Shown one piece after another: positions 43,815 to 52,400 of a stretch of DNA of 62,405 bases. A program made the translations under genes and the position numbers. Every line of letters begins with the position of its first letter. Within the stretch, counting starts at the first letter, position 1. Source of the DNA: Ruminococcaceae bacterium UBA5413 (GTDB taxonomy: Bacteria > Bacillota > Clostridia > Oscillospirales > Acutalibacteraceae); the NCBI GenBank assembly GCA_002409585.1, contig DHNP01000024.1:14391-76795 (forward strand), given 5' to 3'. Under the pieces are notes generated by a model. It saw only the letters and a list, made by a program, of their open reading frames with translations, made no database searches and had not been told where the DNA came from.

Positions 43815-44474
43815 ATGCTGCCTATTTCCGAACAATATGTGAGTTCACCGTGTGAAGTAAAGACTATGGCTGACGAGCCCCTCCTGTTCGGCTATATAAC
43901 CGAAGTAAACAGCGGGGATGGGGAAAATATAGTTATAAGCGGAAAAAACGGTGACCTGCCGGTTATCCACTGCAACACGCGCGTGACGGTCAATGTCTTT
44001 AACAGCCTGCTCGGGTTTAAAGTGCTGGTAGGCGTGGTGTTCGTTTCTTCACGTGAGCTTTTAAAGGTAACAGACCTTCAGAGCGCGGCGGATTATGAGA
44101 AACGGCACTTTTTCCGCGTGAAGGTAAGAATACAGACCGATGCCTGCAAAATGCTGGATGAAGATATAGAACAGGGTTACAGCGAACAGCGCTTCCCCAT
44201 CGTAATACACAACCTGAGCTTAAGCGGGGCCGCGTTTGAAGCAGCAGGGGAGCAGGCGCTGCGGCTCAACGACAGGATATGTATAATACTTATGCTGTAC
44301 GGCAGGAAAGCGGCGCTTTTAGCTAAAATAGTAAGGATAGTGAACAACGGCGGGGCTGATACTTTCGGATGTGAATTTTTAGATAATACGGGCAGGCAGT
44401 TCGACCTTTTGGCGAGGTACCTTTTGGACTGCCAGCGCGAGCAGATACAGTTATTTAAGCAGAACCGCATGTGA
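43815..44474 (+). CDS. PilZ domain cyclic di-GMP receptor, YcgR-like
   Basis: This 219-residue protein has a YcgR-type N-terminal domain and a C-terminal PilZ domain. The cyclic di-GMP binding motif RxxxR is Arg97-Arg101 (EKRHFFRVKV) and the second motif is NLSLSGAAFEA. YcgR-like proteins bind the stator or switch and act as a brake when cyclic di-GMP is high. Here it lies between two cheW genes, suggesting control of chemotactic signalling as well. No GGDEF or EAL gene is in the window. The second half of the N-terminal domain (VTVNVFNSLLGFKVLVGVVF) is poorly conserved. Confidence 0.85.
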   Translation: MLPISEQYVSSPCEVKTMADEPLLFGYITEVNSGDGENIVISGKNGDLPVIHCNTRVTVNVFNSLLGFKVLVGVVFVSSRELLKVTDLQSAADYEKRHFFRVKVRIQTDACKMLDEDIEQGYSEQRFPIVIHNLSLSGAAFEAAGEQALRLNDRICIILMLYGRKAALLAKIVRIVNNGGADTFGCEFLDNTGRQFDLLARYLLDCQREQIQLFKQNRM

Positions 44475-44568
44475 AATTTTCGGAGTTAGGATGCGGCGCC
44501 CATCGGGCCGCGCCAGCCCGGGCAAGTTTGCAGGGCTTAAATTCCGGCGATAAAAACGGAGTGTAAAT

Positions 44569-45120
44569 ATGGAAAATCAAAATATTGAAAATGTGCCGCA
44601 GGCAAGCGACGAAGCAGCTGAACTTGAAAAAAAATACCTCACCTTTTGGACGGGCGAGGAGCTTTTCGGCATACCTATAACAGACGTAGTGCAAATCATA
44701 AGCATGCAGGAAATCACCGCCCTGCCTGACTTCCCCGACTACGCAAAGGGAGTCATAAACCTGCGCGGCGAGATAGTGCCTGTCATAGACATGCGCATAA
44801 GGCTCGGCAAGCCCGAGGCCGAGTACAACGACAACACGTGCATCATAGTGACTAACATAGAAGACAGCTATATGGGCTTTATCGTTGACACGGTCGACGA
44901 GGTCACGGATATAGAGGACGACAAGATATCTCCGCCGCCTAAAGTGTCCAAAGACATCACAAACAGGTACCTTACCGGCATAGGGCAGAACGGCGACAAA
45001 GTCGTCTTGCTGCTTGATATAGCTAAAATACTTAACGAGAACGAGTTCGAGCTTGTGACACAGACGGCAAAAGAAAATACCGCGGACAGCGGCGGCGAGG
45101 AACCTGGCGGCTCAAAATAA
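44569..45120 (+). CDS. cheW: Second CheW coupling protein
   Basis: This 183-residue CheW has the full coupling domain: FGIPITDVVQIISMQEITAL, YAKGVINLRGEIVPVIDMRI and YMGFIVDTVDEVTDIEDDKI. It is clearly diverged from the first CheW 0.8 kb upstream (different N-terminal and C-terminal extensions, acidic here), so the duplication is old. It immediately precedes the receptor gene, which may be its preferred partner. A ribosome site GGAGTG precedes the ATG. Confidence 0.93.
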   Translation: MENQNIENVPQASDEAAELEKKYLTFWTGEELFGIPITDVVQIISMQEITALPDFPDYAKGVINLRGEIVPVIDMRIRLGKPEAEYNDNTCIIVTNIEDSYMGFIVDTVDEVTDIEDDKISPPPKVSKDITNRYLTGIGQNGDKVVLLLDIAKILNENEFELVTQTAKENTADSGGEEPGGSK

Positions 45121-45164
45121 ATCTTAACTTATCCGGGTACGAATTAATTAAGGGGAGATAAAAA

Positions 45165-46541
45165 ATGAAAGATTCCAAGATGTTCAGATTTTTGACTTTT
45201 CTTTTGGCATTAACTGCACTGCCCTCGATAGCGTTTATAATCATTATATACTCGGCTAATTTGTCGGATGCCAATGCACTTTCAACCGTCAGGACAGTAA
45301 CGGCGCCTATTTTTATTGTAGTGCTCGCGGCTGCGCTTATCTGCGGCGGTGTATTTATACCCAAAGCCAAAAAAGTTATCTGGCACTTTTTAGACCAAAC
45401 GGAGCACATGGCAAATGAGCTTGGCGACGGAAAACTCAATATCACTATGCTTGAGGAAGACAACGCCGACACGCAGAAAGTCGTAATCGCTGTAAACGAT
45501 TCATTTAAGGAAATTACGTCGGCTGTAGGCGAGCTTATAAGGCTGCTTGACGAGCTTGCGGAGGGGGACCTCACCGTAACCAGCGACTACGTTTTCAAAA
45601 GTGACTGGGGCGAATTAAGCGTAGCGCTGACTAAGGTAATAAATAATTTAAATGTAATTTTTAATAAGATACGCAACGCGTCCGACCAGACGACAAGCGG
45701 CGCCGACCAGGTGGCGAGCGCGGCTCAGGCTCTTGCGCAGGGCGCTACGGAGCAGGCAAGTTCCATAGAGGAGCTTTCGGCAACCATAACGGAGATTTCC
45801 GAGCATATCAAGAACAACGCGGCGAACGCCGCTAAGGCTGACGAAGCTTCACAGGATGAAAAGAAGAAGCTTGAAGATGCCGCGAGCGAAATGGAACAAA
45901 TGACCCAGGCCATGGCGGAAATAAGTGAGACATCGCAGAAAATCAGCAATATAATAAAGACGATAGACGACATAGCTTTCCAAACCAACATACTCGCGCT
46001 TAACGCGGCAGTAGAGGCCGCGAGGGCAGGCGCCGCCGGCAAGGGCTTTGCGGTTGTCGCCGACGAAGTACGCAACCTTGCAAGCAAAAGCGCTGAAGCC
46101 GCCAAGGATACGACGGAACTTATTGAAAGCGCGATAAAGGCTGTAAACAACGGCAGCAAGGTAGTTGCAAAAACAGAAACAACAATAAACGAGGTTATGG
46201 AAGCCGGCGACAACGCGGGCAAGCTTGTAAATGCGATTTCACAGGCTACAAGCCAGCAGGCCACTTCCATCAGCCAGATAACCGAAGGCATACAGCAGAT
46301 TTCATCGGTTGTACAGACTAACTCCGCAACGGCCGAGGAAAGTGCCGCAGCGAGCGAAGAACTTGCCGCGCAGGCGAAAGAGCTTAAGAAAACAATCGAG
46401 TGGATTAAGATAAGGACATCTTCGCAGGCAGAAAGCAGCCCTACAAGCGCTTTGCGCGTAGCGGATGACAACAATGCCATAACATCAAAGGAAAGTTCAA
46501 CGGCGGCTGTTGCAAAACAGTTTAATGAAAAGTATATCTGA
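45165..46541 (+). CDS. Methyl-accepting chemotaxis protein without external sensor
   Basis: The 458 residues start with two membrane helices (RFLTFLLALTALPSIAFIII and IFIVVLAAALICGGVFIPKA) joined by only about 20 residues outside, so there is no ligand-binding domain. HAMP-like segments (HMANELGDGKLNI and LLDELAEGDLTVTSDYVFKS) lead into a complete signalling domain with the hairpin tip DDIAFQTNILALNAAVEAAR and AGKGFAVVADEVRNLA. The C-terminus lacks a CheR-tethering pentapeptide. It may sense membrane state, energy or an intracellular partner. It closes the cheW-pilZ-cheW operon, which ends at a strong terminator. Confidence 0.93.
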   Translation: MKDSKMFRFLTFLLALTALPSIAFIIIIYSANLSDANALSTVRTVTAPIFIVVLAAALICGGVFIPKAKKVIWHFLDQTEHMANELGDGKLNITMLEEDNADTQKVVIAVNDSFKEITSAVGELIRLLDELAEGDLTVTSDYVFKSDWGELSVALTKVINNLNVIFNKIRNASDQTTSGADQVASAAQALAQGATEQASSIEELSATITEISEHIKNNAANAAKADEASQDEKKKLEDAASEMEQMTQAMAEISETSQKISNIIKTIDDIAFQTNILALNAAVEAARAGAAGKGFAVVADEVRNLASKSAEAAKDTTELIESAIKAVNNGSKVVAKTETTINEVMEAGDNAGKLVNAISQATSQQATSISQITEGIQQISSVVQTNSATAEESAAASEELAAQAKELKKTIEWIKIRTSSQAESSPTSALRVADDNNAITSKESSTAAVAKQFNEKYI

Positions 46542-46558
46542 CGTTTGGTACGTGCAAA

Positions 46559-46606
46559 AGGCCGCTCCGGTGTGTTTTAACAACCACACGGAGCGGCTTT
46601 TTAATG
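46559..46606. terminator. Bidirectional terminator between mcp and tatD
   Basis: GCCGCTCCG-GTGTG (46561-46574) pairs with CACAC-GGAGCGGC (46585-46597) with one bulge, followed by TTTTTAATG on the + strand and CCTTTTG on the minus strand. It separates the rightward mcp operon from the leftward tatD-metG pair. Confidence 0.85.
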
Positions 46607-46612
46607 CGTTTT

Positions 46613-47395
46613 TTATGATTTTGAAAGATATAAGGTTTCCGCGTTTTTACGTGCCGTATCAAGTATATGCTGCGCGGTAACGCCGCGCAAAGCGGCAACT
46701 TTTTGGGCAACATATGTTATCAGTGTTGAGTCATTGCGTTTGCCGCGGAAAGGGACCGGAGCCATATACGGGCAGTCGGTTTCAAACAGAAGCCTGTCGT
46801 CGGGGATCATTTTGGCTACTTCCAAAGGGGTTTTAGCGTTTTTAAATGTTACAGCCCCCCCGATGCCTATATACATGCCGAGCCGCAGGACTTCTTTTGC
46901 CATTTCAACGCTTCCGGAAAAGCAGTGTATGGTTCCCGCGGGCTTTAACCGGCGCAGGATTTCCATTGTATCGCCGTGTGCGTCCCTGTCGTGGACTATT
47001 ATGGGCAGTCCGCGGTTTTTCGCAAGTATTATCTGCTTTTCAAAAAATTCTTTTTGAAGTCCGCGCGGCGGACCGTCTTTAAAATGGTAGTCAAGGCCTA
47101 TTTCTCCTACAGCTACGGTCTTAGGGCGGCTTAAAAGCGAGCTTAGGCGGCTTTCCCAGTCAGGCGGCACATCGGAGAGGCACTCCGGATGTATACCGGC
47201 CGCAGTGTAAATATACGGGTATCCGGCCGCAAGGCCGGCGGACTTTTCTGAAGTCTGCAAATCGCTGCCGCAGTTAATAACTCCGCACACGCCGCCGTCC
47301 GGCAGAACGGAAGTGAGAAGCCGCTCCCTGTCGCCGTCGAAAGCCGTATCTTCATAATGGGCGTGCGTATCGAAAATATTGGCGTACCCGCTCAT
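46613..47395 (-). CDS. tatD: TatD family DNase/hydrolase
   Basis: TatD proteins are metal-dependent 3'-5' deoxyribonucleases, and some act on misincorporated D-aminoacyl-tRNA-type or RNA substrates. The metal ligands are in FDTHAHYED, VGEIGLDYHF, IIVHDRDAHGD, HCFSG and FETDCPYMAP. At 260 residues it is full length. Its ATG overlaps the metG stop as ATGA, so it is translated with metG, a pairing common in Firmicutes. Confidence 0.94.
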   Translation of the reverse strand: MSGYANIFDTHAHYEDTAFDGDRERLLTSVLPDGGVCGVINCGSDLQTSEKSAGLAAGYPYIYTAAGIHPECLSDVPPDWESRLSSLLSRPKTVAVGEIGLDYHFKDGPPRGLQKEFFEKQIILAKNRGLPIIVHDRDAHGDTMEILRRLKPAGTIHCFSGSVEMAKEVLRLGMYIGIGGAVTFKNAKTPLEVAKMIPDDRLLFETDCPYMAPVPFRGKRNDSTLITYVAQKVAALRGVTAQHILDTARKNAETLYLSKS

Positions 47396-49326
47396 CTAAT
47401 CTTGCTCCCGGCCGGTATGCCGTCGGCAAAAATCACCTTCACGCTGTCCTCGCCAGCGTCGGCCGCTAAGATCATGCCTTCGCTTTCAACACCGCAAAGC
47501 TTTGCGGGTTTAAGGTTTGAAACGACTATAACGGTGCGGCCGATGAGATCCTCCGGTTTATACCACTGTGATATGCCTGAAGCTACGGTGCGCCCGCTGC
47601 CGCCGTCGTCAAGCGTAAGCTTTAAAAGCTTTTTTGATTTTTTGACAGGCTCGCATGCCGTAACCCTAGCGGCACGCAGGTCTACTTTGGCAAAGTCATC
47701 TATAGATATCTGCGCTGTCCCCTCGGGCACCGCATCTTTTTTATCAGCTTGCGGGGTCGGTATGAGCTTGTTAAGCTCATCTATTTCCTTGTCGACGTCT
47801 ATGCGTGGGAAAAGCGCCCTGCCCTTTACAACTTCTGCATCTGCAGGCAAAACGCCCCATTCGGCGGTGGAAGCATAAGTGGCGGCTTCACCTGAAGCGC
47901 CGATTTGCTTTTGTATTTCCGGCGAGGTCTCGGGCATGAACGGCTGTATAAATACCGATATTATGCGTAAGGTCTCACACAGGTTATAAAGTACCGACGC
48001 AAGGCGCGCCTTTTGGCTTTCTTCTTTTCCGAGCGCCCACGGGGCGGTCTCGTCGATATATTTGTTGGCCCTCGATATTACTTTCCATATTTCGGTCAAT
48101 GCCGCGGAAAACTGGTACTTACCTACCGCCGCGTCGCATTTGCCGCGCAGGGCTAAAACCGCATCTATAAGCCCCTGGTCCTCGGGGGCGGGCTGGCGCT
48201 CTTTTGGCAGGCGCCCTCCGAAGTACTTCTGCACCATTGCCGTCGTACGTGAAAGGAGGTTGCCGAGGTCGTTTGCAAGGTCGGCGTTTATGCGGCCTAT
48301 GAGTGCTTCGTTTGTAAAAAGCCCGTCGGAGCCGAACGGTATTTCACGAAGAAGGAAGTACCGTATGGCATCTACGCCGTACCTTTTGCAGAGGACAAAC
48401 GGGTCGACAACATTTCCCTTGCTTTTGCTCATTTTGCTGCCGTCGCCGAAAAGGAGCCAGCCGTGGCCGTAAACCTGTTTAGGCAGGGGCAGGTCGAGCG
48501 CCATGAGCATTGCCGGCCATATTATGGTGTGGAAGCGCACGATTTCCTTGCCTACGAAATGTACGTCGGCCGGCCAGTATTTTTTGTAAAGCGAGTCGTC
48601 GTCCGAGGTGTAGCCGAGCGCCGTTATATAGTTTGTAAGGGCGTCAAGCCATACGTAAACGACGTGCTTAGGGTCAAAGGTAACGGGTATGCCCCATGAG
48701 AAGCTTGTACGCGAAACGCACAGGTCGTCAAGCCCCTGCTTTATGAAGCTTACCATTTCGTTTTTGCGGCTTTCAGGCTGTATAAAGTCAGGATGGTCTT
48801 CGTAGTATTTTAAAAGCCTGTCCGAATATTTAGAAAGGCGGAAAAAGTAGGCTTCCTCGTCGGCCATCTTAACTTCGCGGCCGCAGTCAGGGCACCTGCC
48901 GTCCTTTAACTGTGTTTCGGTCCAAAAGGACTCGCACGGAGTGCAGTACCAGCCTTTGTAGCGGCCTTTGTAAATGTCGCCTTTGTCGTGCAGGTCCTCA
49001 AAGATTTTCTGTACGGCCTTTACGTGGTAACCGTCAGTAGTGCGTATAAATTTATCGTTTGATATATTGAGCAGCTCCCAAAGCTTCCTGAACTGCGCGA
49101 CGACTTTGTCGACATACTCTTTTGGGGTTACGCCTTCTTTTTCGGCATTCTGCTCTATTTTAAGGCCGTGTTCGTCGGTGCCGGTAAGGAACATCACGTC
49201 GTAGCCCTGCATTCGCTTGTAGCGCGCCATTGCGTCGCAGGCAAGCGTACAGTAGCAGTGCCCTATGTGAGGGTTGCCTGACGGATAGTAAATTGGTGTT
49301 GTGATATAAAACGTTTTTTTATCCAT
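47392..49326 (-). CDS. metG: Methionyl-tRNA synthetase
   Basis: MetG charges tRNA-Met. The class I HIGH box appears as PSGNPHIGHCYC and KMSKS is exact in GSKMSKSKGNVVD; the zinc knuckle has CTPCESFW and CPDCGRE. A C-terminal tRNA-binding (EMAP-like) domain starts at ISIDDFAKVDLRAARVTACE. The 644-residue length matches the long form. It is preceded by an extended -10 promoter and a leader hairpin GCCGGC-ATTGAC-GCCGGC; no T-box signature is seen. Confidence 0.96.
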   Translation of the reverse strand: MDKKTFYITTPIYYPSGNPHIGHCYCTLACDAMARYKRMQGYDVMFLTGTDEHGLKIEQNAEKEGVTPKEYVDKVVAQFRKLWELLNISNDKFIRTTDGYHVKAVQKIFEDLHDKGDIYKGRYKGWYCTPCESFWTETQLKDGRCPDCGREVKMADEEAYFFRLSKYSDRLLKYYEDHPDFIQPESRKNEMVSFIKQGLDDLCVSRTSFSWGIPVTFDPKHVVYVWLDALTNYITALGYTSDDDSLYKKYWPADVHFVGKEIVRFHTIIWPAMLMALDLPLPKQVYGHGWLLFGDGSKMSKSKGNVVDPFVLCKRYGVDAIRYFLLREIPFGSDGLFTNEALIGRINADLANDLGNLLSRTTAMVQKYFGGRLPKERQPAPEDQGLIDAVLALRGKCDAAVGKYQFSAALTEIWKVISRANKYIDETAPWALGKEESQKARLASVLYNLCETLRIISVFIQPFMPETSPEIQKQIGASGEAATYASTAEWGVLPADAEVVKGRALFPRIDVDKEIDELNKLIPTPQADKKDAVPEGTAQISIDDFAKVDLRAARVTACEPVKKSKKLLKLTLDDGGSGRTVASGISQWYKPEDLIGRTVIVVSNLKPAKLCGVESEGMILAADAGEDSVKVIFADGIPAGSKIR

Positions 49327-49437
49327 GATCTTCCTCCGGAATTATATAAAATTCAGGACCGGCGGCGAAAACGCACAAAATGTTCTTGCCGCAAAGCCGG
49401 CGTCAATGCCGGCGGCTCCGGCACCGTATATTTTATT

Positions 49438-49446
49438 ATTATACCA
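49438..49446 (-). promoter_or_regulatory. Extended -10 promoter of metG
   Basis: On the minus strand TGGTATAAT, that is TG-N-TATAAT, an extended -10, about 115 bases upstream of metG. The -35 is weak. Confidence 0.5.
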
Positions 49447-49498
49447 TCAAATACCACAGAATAAAAGCAGTAGATGAAAACGGTGGGGATTTTTTCCG

Positions 49499-50653
49499 TC
49501 AGCTTTCATCAGAAGAACTGCTGCTGCCGTAAAGGAATTCCCTGAGCAGCTGGCAGTTTTTTTCAAGGTCCGGCACGAGGACGTCCGCACCGTTGATTTT
49601 TTCGCTTTGGAAGGCGTTCTGCGCCGGCACCTGCATTTTATCCATATCGTAGTTTGAAGCCGTGACGGCTATGGAGGCAAGGTACACAAGCTCGCTGTCG
49701 GTGAGGTTTGTCTTTACGTAAGGCAGGTAGTCGTACATTATTTTATTTGCCTTTATAGGGTTGAGGGACTTTACTTTGCTTATGATAAGTGAAACTATCT
49801 GCCGCTGGCGCGCCGTACGGCCGAAGTCGTTGCTGCCGTCTTTGTCGGTTACGTACCTCATCCTCGCGTAGTAAAGGCACAGCTTGCCGTTTAGGTGGTT
49901 GGTGCCTTCTTTGAGGCTGCTCCCCATGACTTTGTTTTCGTAACGCGCGGCTTCTTTCGTCATTTCGACGTCTATGCCGCCCATTTTATCTATTATATCT
50001 TCAAAGTTATCACAGTTTACAGATACATATTTATCTATATTAACGCGGAAATTATTTTCAAGCGTCTGCATGGTCAGCGCCGCACCGCCGTTTGCAAAAG
50101 CCGCGTTGAATTTTGTTTTGCCTACCGTTGGTATGTCAAGGTATGTATCACGCATGAAAGATACCAGATGTATTTTTTTAGAGTCTTTGTTTATGGAAAC
50201 GAGTATGTTTGTGTCAGACCGGCCGTCGGAGCCGTCCTTGTTTTTATCTATGCCCATAAGGAGTATGTTAAAAACGTTGTTGTTTGATATGATGCCCCAT
50301 GACGGTGCGCCGGACGGTTGCTGTACGTACTGCCCCATATCGTCGCTGTCGACGTTGTCTGAGCGGTCGACGCGCGAGAGCATGATGTACGAGTAAGCGG
50401 CGACGCCGGCGGCAAGTATGAAAAGCGTGCAGACAATCCCCGCGAGCAGCTTTGTGCCGCAGCCGCGCTTTTTTTTGCGCGCGGGCTTGCGGCGGTTCTT
50501 GCTGTAAGACTTTGAACTGCTGTATATATCGCGGTCGACGTAGTAGTTGTACCTGTCGATATCCCCGGAGGGCTGGCTTGTCCTGCGCCTGCCGGAGCTG
50601 GAATAAATATCCCGTCCGCTGCCTGAAGGGTTCCTGCGGCTGTTATTACTCAT
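49499..50653 (-). CDS. LytR-CpsA-Psr (LCP) family protein
   Basis: LCP enzymes attach anionic glycopolymers (wall teichoic acid or capsule) from lipid carriers to peptidoglycan. The 384 residues begin with a basic Ser/Arg-rich cytoplasmic tail, then a membrane helix (LLAGIVCTLFILAAGVAAYS) and the extracellular LCP domain with NILLMGIDKNK, RSDTNILVSI, SFMRDTYLDIP and KFNAAFANGG. The start at 50653 is preferred to 50683 because the predicted transcription start is near 50680 and AGAGGTG sits before 50653. Confidence 0.92.
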   Translation of the reverse strand: MSNNSRRNPSGSGRDIYSSSGRRRTSQPSGDIDRYNYYVDRDIYSSSKSYSKNRRKPARKKKRGCGTKLLAGIVCTLFILAAGVAAYSYIMLSRVDRSDNVDSDDMGQYVQQPSGAPSWGIISNNNVFNILLMGIDKNKDGSDGRSDTNILVSINKDSKKIHLVSFMRDTYLDIPTVGKTKFNAAFANGGAALTMQTLENNFRVNIDKYVSVNCDNFEDIIDKMGGIDVEMTKEAARYENKVMGSSLKEGTNHLNGKLCLYYARMRYVTDKDGSNDFGRTARQRQIVSLIISKVKSLNPIKANKIMYDYLPYVKTNLTDSELVYLASIAVTASNYDMDKMQVPAQNAFQSEKINGADVLVPDLEKNCQLLREFLYGSSSSSDES

Positions 50654-50686
50654 TTTACACCTCTGAAAGTTATAGGAAACCACTTA

Positions 50687-50715
50687 ATTTTATTGCAAAA
50701 TCACATGCTTGTCAA
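50687..50715 (-). promoter_or_regulatory. Sigma-A promoter of the LCP gene
   Basis: On the minus strand TTGACA (50715-50710), 17 nt, TAAAAT (50692-50687). It leaves a leader of about 27 nt to the 50653 start. Confidence 0.75.
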
Positions 50716-50761
50716 CAAAAACGGGTTTGGCATAACCCTTTATGGACCGCGGCATGAAAAC

Positions 50762-50800
50762 GGCGGGCGGCGGCTTGGCAAGGCCGGAAACCGCCGCCAC
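50762..50800 (-). terminator. Terminator-like hairpin after the Cys-rich gene
   Basis: GGCGGCGG and CCGCCGCC arms flank a 17-nt loop on the minus strand, followed by CGCCGTTTTC. It lies 30-65 bases past the stop of the Cys-rich gene and before the LCP promoter. Confidence 0.5.
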
Positions 50801-50828
50801 GCGATTCTCATGGACTTTGTACCGGCGG

Positions 50829-51635
50829 TCAGGCGTTTTGGTCCTTGCTGTCGGCTGCCGGCTCCGAGTAGTCCGAAACTTTCGGAGGGAAAAAGTCGTT
50901 TTCCGGAAATTCTAAACGTCGGAACATTTCGCGCGGGCTGTCCGAAGTAGGCTGTATCTCCCTTTCCGGCATGCAGAAGTCGTATGTCGGAACGAGCGCC
51001 GTAACCGTGCGGACAAGCTGGGTAATGATAAAAAGGCCGATGGTAACATATACCGTGCGCGTCATGGTGTAGTCGAACTCTCCGCCGTAAAGGCTGCAGA
51101 TGCTGTCGGGTATCTTTACACCGCAGTCGCAGCACTGCGGCGAACGGCACACCTTTGAAGAAAGCCCTATCGGCTCTGAGACCTGGCACATTGCCCTAGG
51201 GAGTACCTTGCCGGTGAAAGGCTCCACGTCGGGGCTGGTACTGCTGCCGGAAGCAAATGTTTTTACGTTGCCTTCGCTGCCGAACAGTATAACGCGCTTG
51301 CACGCCGTGGCTATGCCGTGAACCTGCGACGGGCATGGCGACTGCGGACAGAATATGTCAAGTGACACGTCAAAAAAGAAAGTTTCATCCACCGCGTAAA
51401 AGCCCTGGTTAAACGGCACCGACTCAATGCCGAGCAGTACGTTTATAACATTGACGTCTTTTATCCTTACGTTTGCAGCCTGCTCAATGAGGTCATGGTT
51501 CTCTTTGGTGAAAAACACCCTGAGGTCTTCCATGTATTCTTTTGAACTGCATGAATCATATACTCTCTGTGCGTTTACACAAAAATTATCGCTTGGGCAA
51601 TTTGATTTACGGGCACAGGCTTCTGTTTTATCCAT
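50829..51635 (-). CDS. Conserved Cys-rich protein of unknown function
   Basis: This 268-residue protein has about 14 cysteines, beginning with CARKSNCPSDNFCVNAQRVY and SCSSKEYMEDLRVFF, then FCPQSPCPSQVHGIATAC and a CRSPQCCDCGVKIPDSIC cluster. The tail is hydrophobic (TVYVTIGLFIITQLVRTVTA) then acidic. Similar Cys-rich proteins with an early VYDSCS motif occur across Clostridia without a proven role. Cys-rich, Pro-poor, cytoplasmic-looking proteins of this type fit a spore-envelope or metal-binding role, but this is inference. AGGAGG precedes the ATG. Confidence 0.7.
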   Translation of the reverse strand: MDKTEACARKSNCPSDNFCVNAQRVYDSCSSKEYMEDLRVFFTKENHDLIEQAANVRIKDVNVINVLLGIESVPFNQGFYAVDETFFFDVSLDIFCPQSPCPSQVHGIATACKRVILFGSEGNVKTFASGSSTSPDVEPFTGKVLPRAMCQVSEPIGLSSKVCRSPQCCDCGVKIPDSICSLYGGEFDYTMTRTVYVTIGLFIITQLVRTVTALVPTYDFCMPEREIQPTSDSPREMFRRLEFPENDFFPPKVSDYSEPAADSKDQNA

Positions 51636-51773
51636 AAAATTATCCTCCTAACATATCGATTTCAACCTTGTTTCTCTATAACATTTTATGGCGGCCGTTA
51701 AATTGTGTTACAGGAATACTTTACGGATAATAAAGGGAATACCGCGCCGGTGTTTTTTCCATTGGCTTAAAGG

Positions 51774-51816
51774 CATAAAAATGCCCCGCCCGGTAGTTTT
51801 TTTACAGGGCGGGGCA
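51774..51816 (-). terminator. Rho-independent terminator after the CBS gene
   Basis: On the minus strand GCCCCGCCC (51815-51807) and GGGCGGGGC (51791-51783) form a perfect 9-bp stem, followed by ATTTTTATG. Confidence 0.85.
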
Positions 51817-51833
51817 CAGGTAACGGGCAGCGC

Positions 51834-52265
51834 CTAAGCCTGGGCGCCGCGGCCGGGCTTAGAAATGTTTTTAAGGGCTTCGCCGGCGTTGCTTTCACAT
51901 GTGTGCGCGGTGGAGATATCCCCGAGCGCCAGCACTCCGCTAAGGCGTCCGCCGTCGACAATATAAAGCCTGCGTATCTGGTTTTCGCTCATCATGCGGG
52001 CCGCGTTTTGCACGTCCATTTCAGAACTGCCCACTACCGGCACCCTGCTCATTATGTCGGCAACTTTCTGCCTTCGCGGGTCCTGCCCGCCTGCCGCCGA
52101 CCGTATGGCGATGTCCCTGTCGGTGACAACGCCTACAAGCTTGCCGTCGCTGCAAACCGGCACGGAGCCTACGTCATACTGCCGCATAAGTTCGGCGGCG
52201 TGCTGCACGGTATCACCCGCGTTTGAACCGGCAAGTTCTTTTGACATGATGTCTTGTACCTTCAT
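51834..52265 (-). CDS. CBS domain protein
   Basis: A 143-residue protein consisting of two CBS motifs only: VQDIMSKELAGSNAGDTVQH with GKLVGVVTDRDIAIR, and VADIMSRVPVVGSSEMDVQN with GRLSGVLALGDIST. Such pairs form a Bateman module that binds adenosyl nucleotides. No effector domain is attached, so it probably regulates another protein. It is a single-gene unit between two terminators. Confidence 0.93.
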   Translation of the reverse strand: MKVQDIMSKELAGSNAGDTVQHAAELMRQYDVGSVPVCSDGKLVGVVTDRDIAIRSAAGGQDPRRQKVADIMSRVPVVGSSEMDVQNAARMMSENQIRRLYIVDGGRLSGVLALGDISTAHTCESNAGEALKNISKPGRGAQA

Positions 52266-52363
52266 AAAAAATCACCCCACAAGGTTATACTGCCCTTTAA
52301 CAAACGTTTAATGCGGGGTAAAGTGTATTATGCCCTGCTGCCGCGCGAGAGACGCCTTTTAAT

Positions 52364-52397
52364 TTAGGCGCGGCCTAACGTCAGGGTTTAAACCCTG
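52364..52397 (-). terminator. Paired inverted repeats after cysK
   Basis: CAGGGTTTAAACCCTG (52382-52397) is a perfect 16-bp palindrome 4 bases after the cysK stop, followed by TTAGGC-CGC-GCCTAA (52378-52364 on the minus strand). The T-tracts are weak. Together they probably terminate cysK transcription. Confidence 0.5.
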
Positions 52398-52400
52398 TAA

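Noticed and set aside
45725..46480. 251-codon minus strand frame opposite the mcp gene
   Set aside because: Low-complexity Ala/Ser/Leu mirror of the receptor coiled coil, no start signals.
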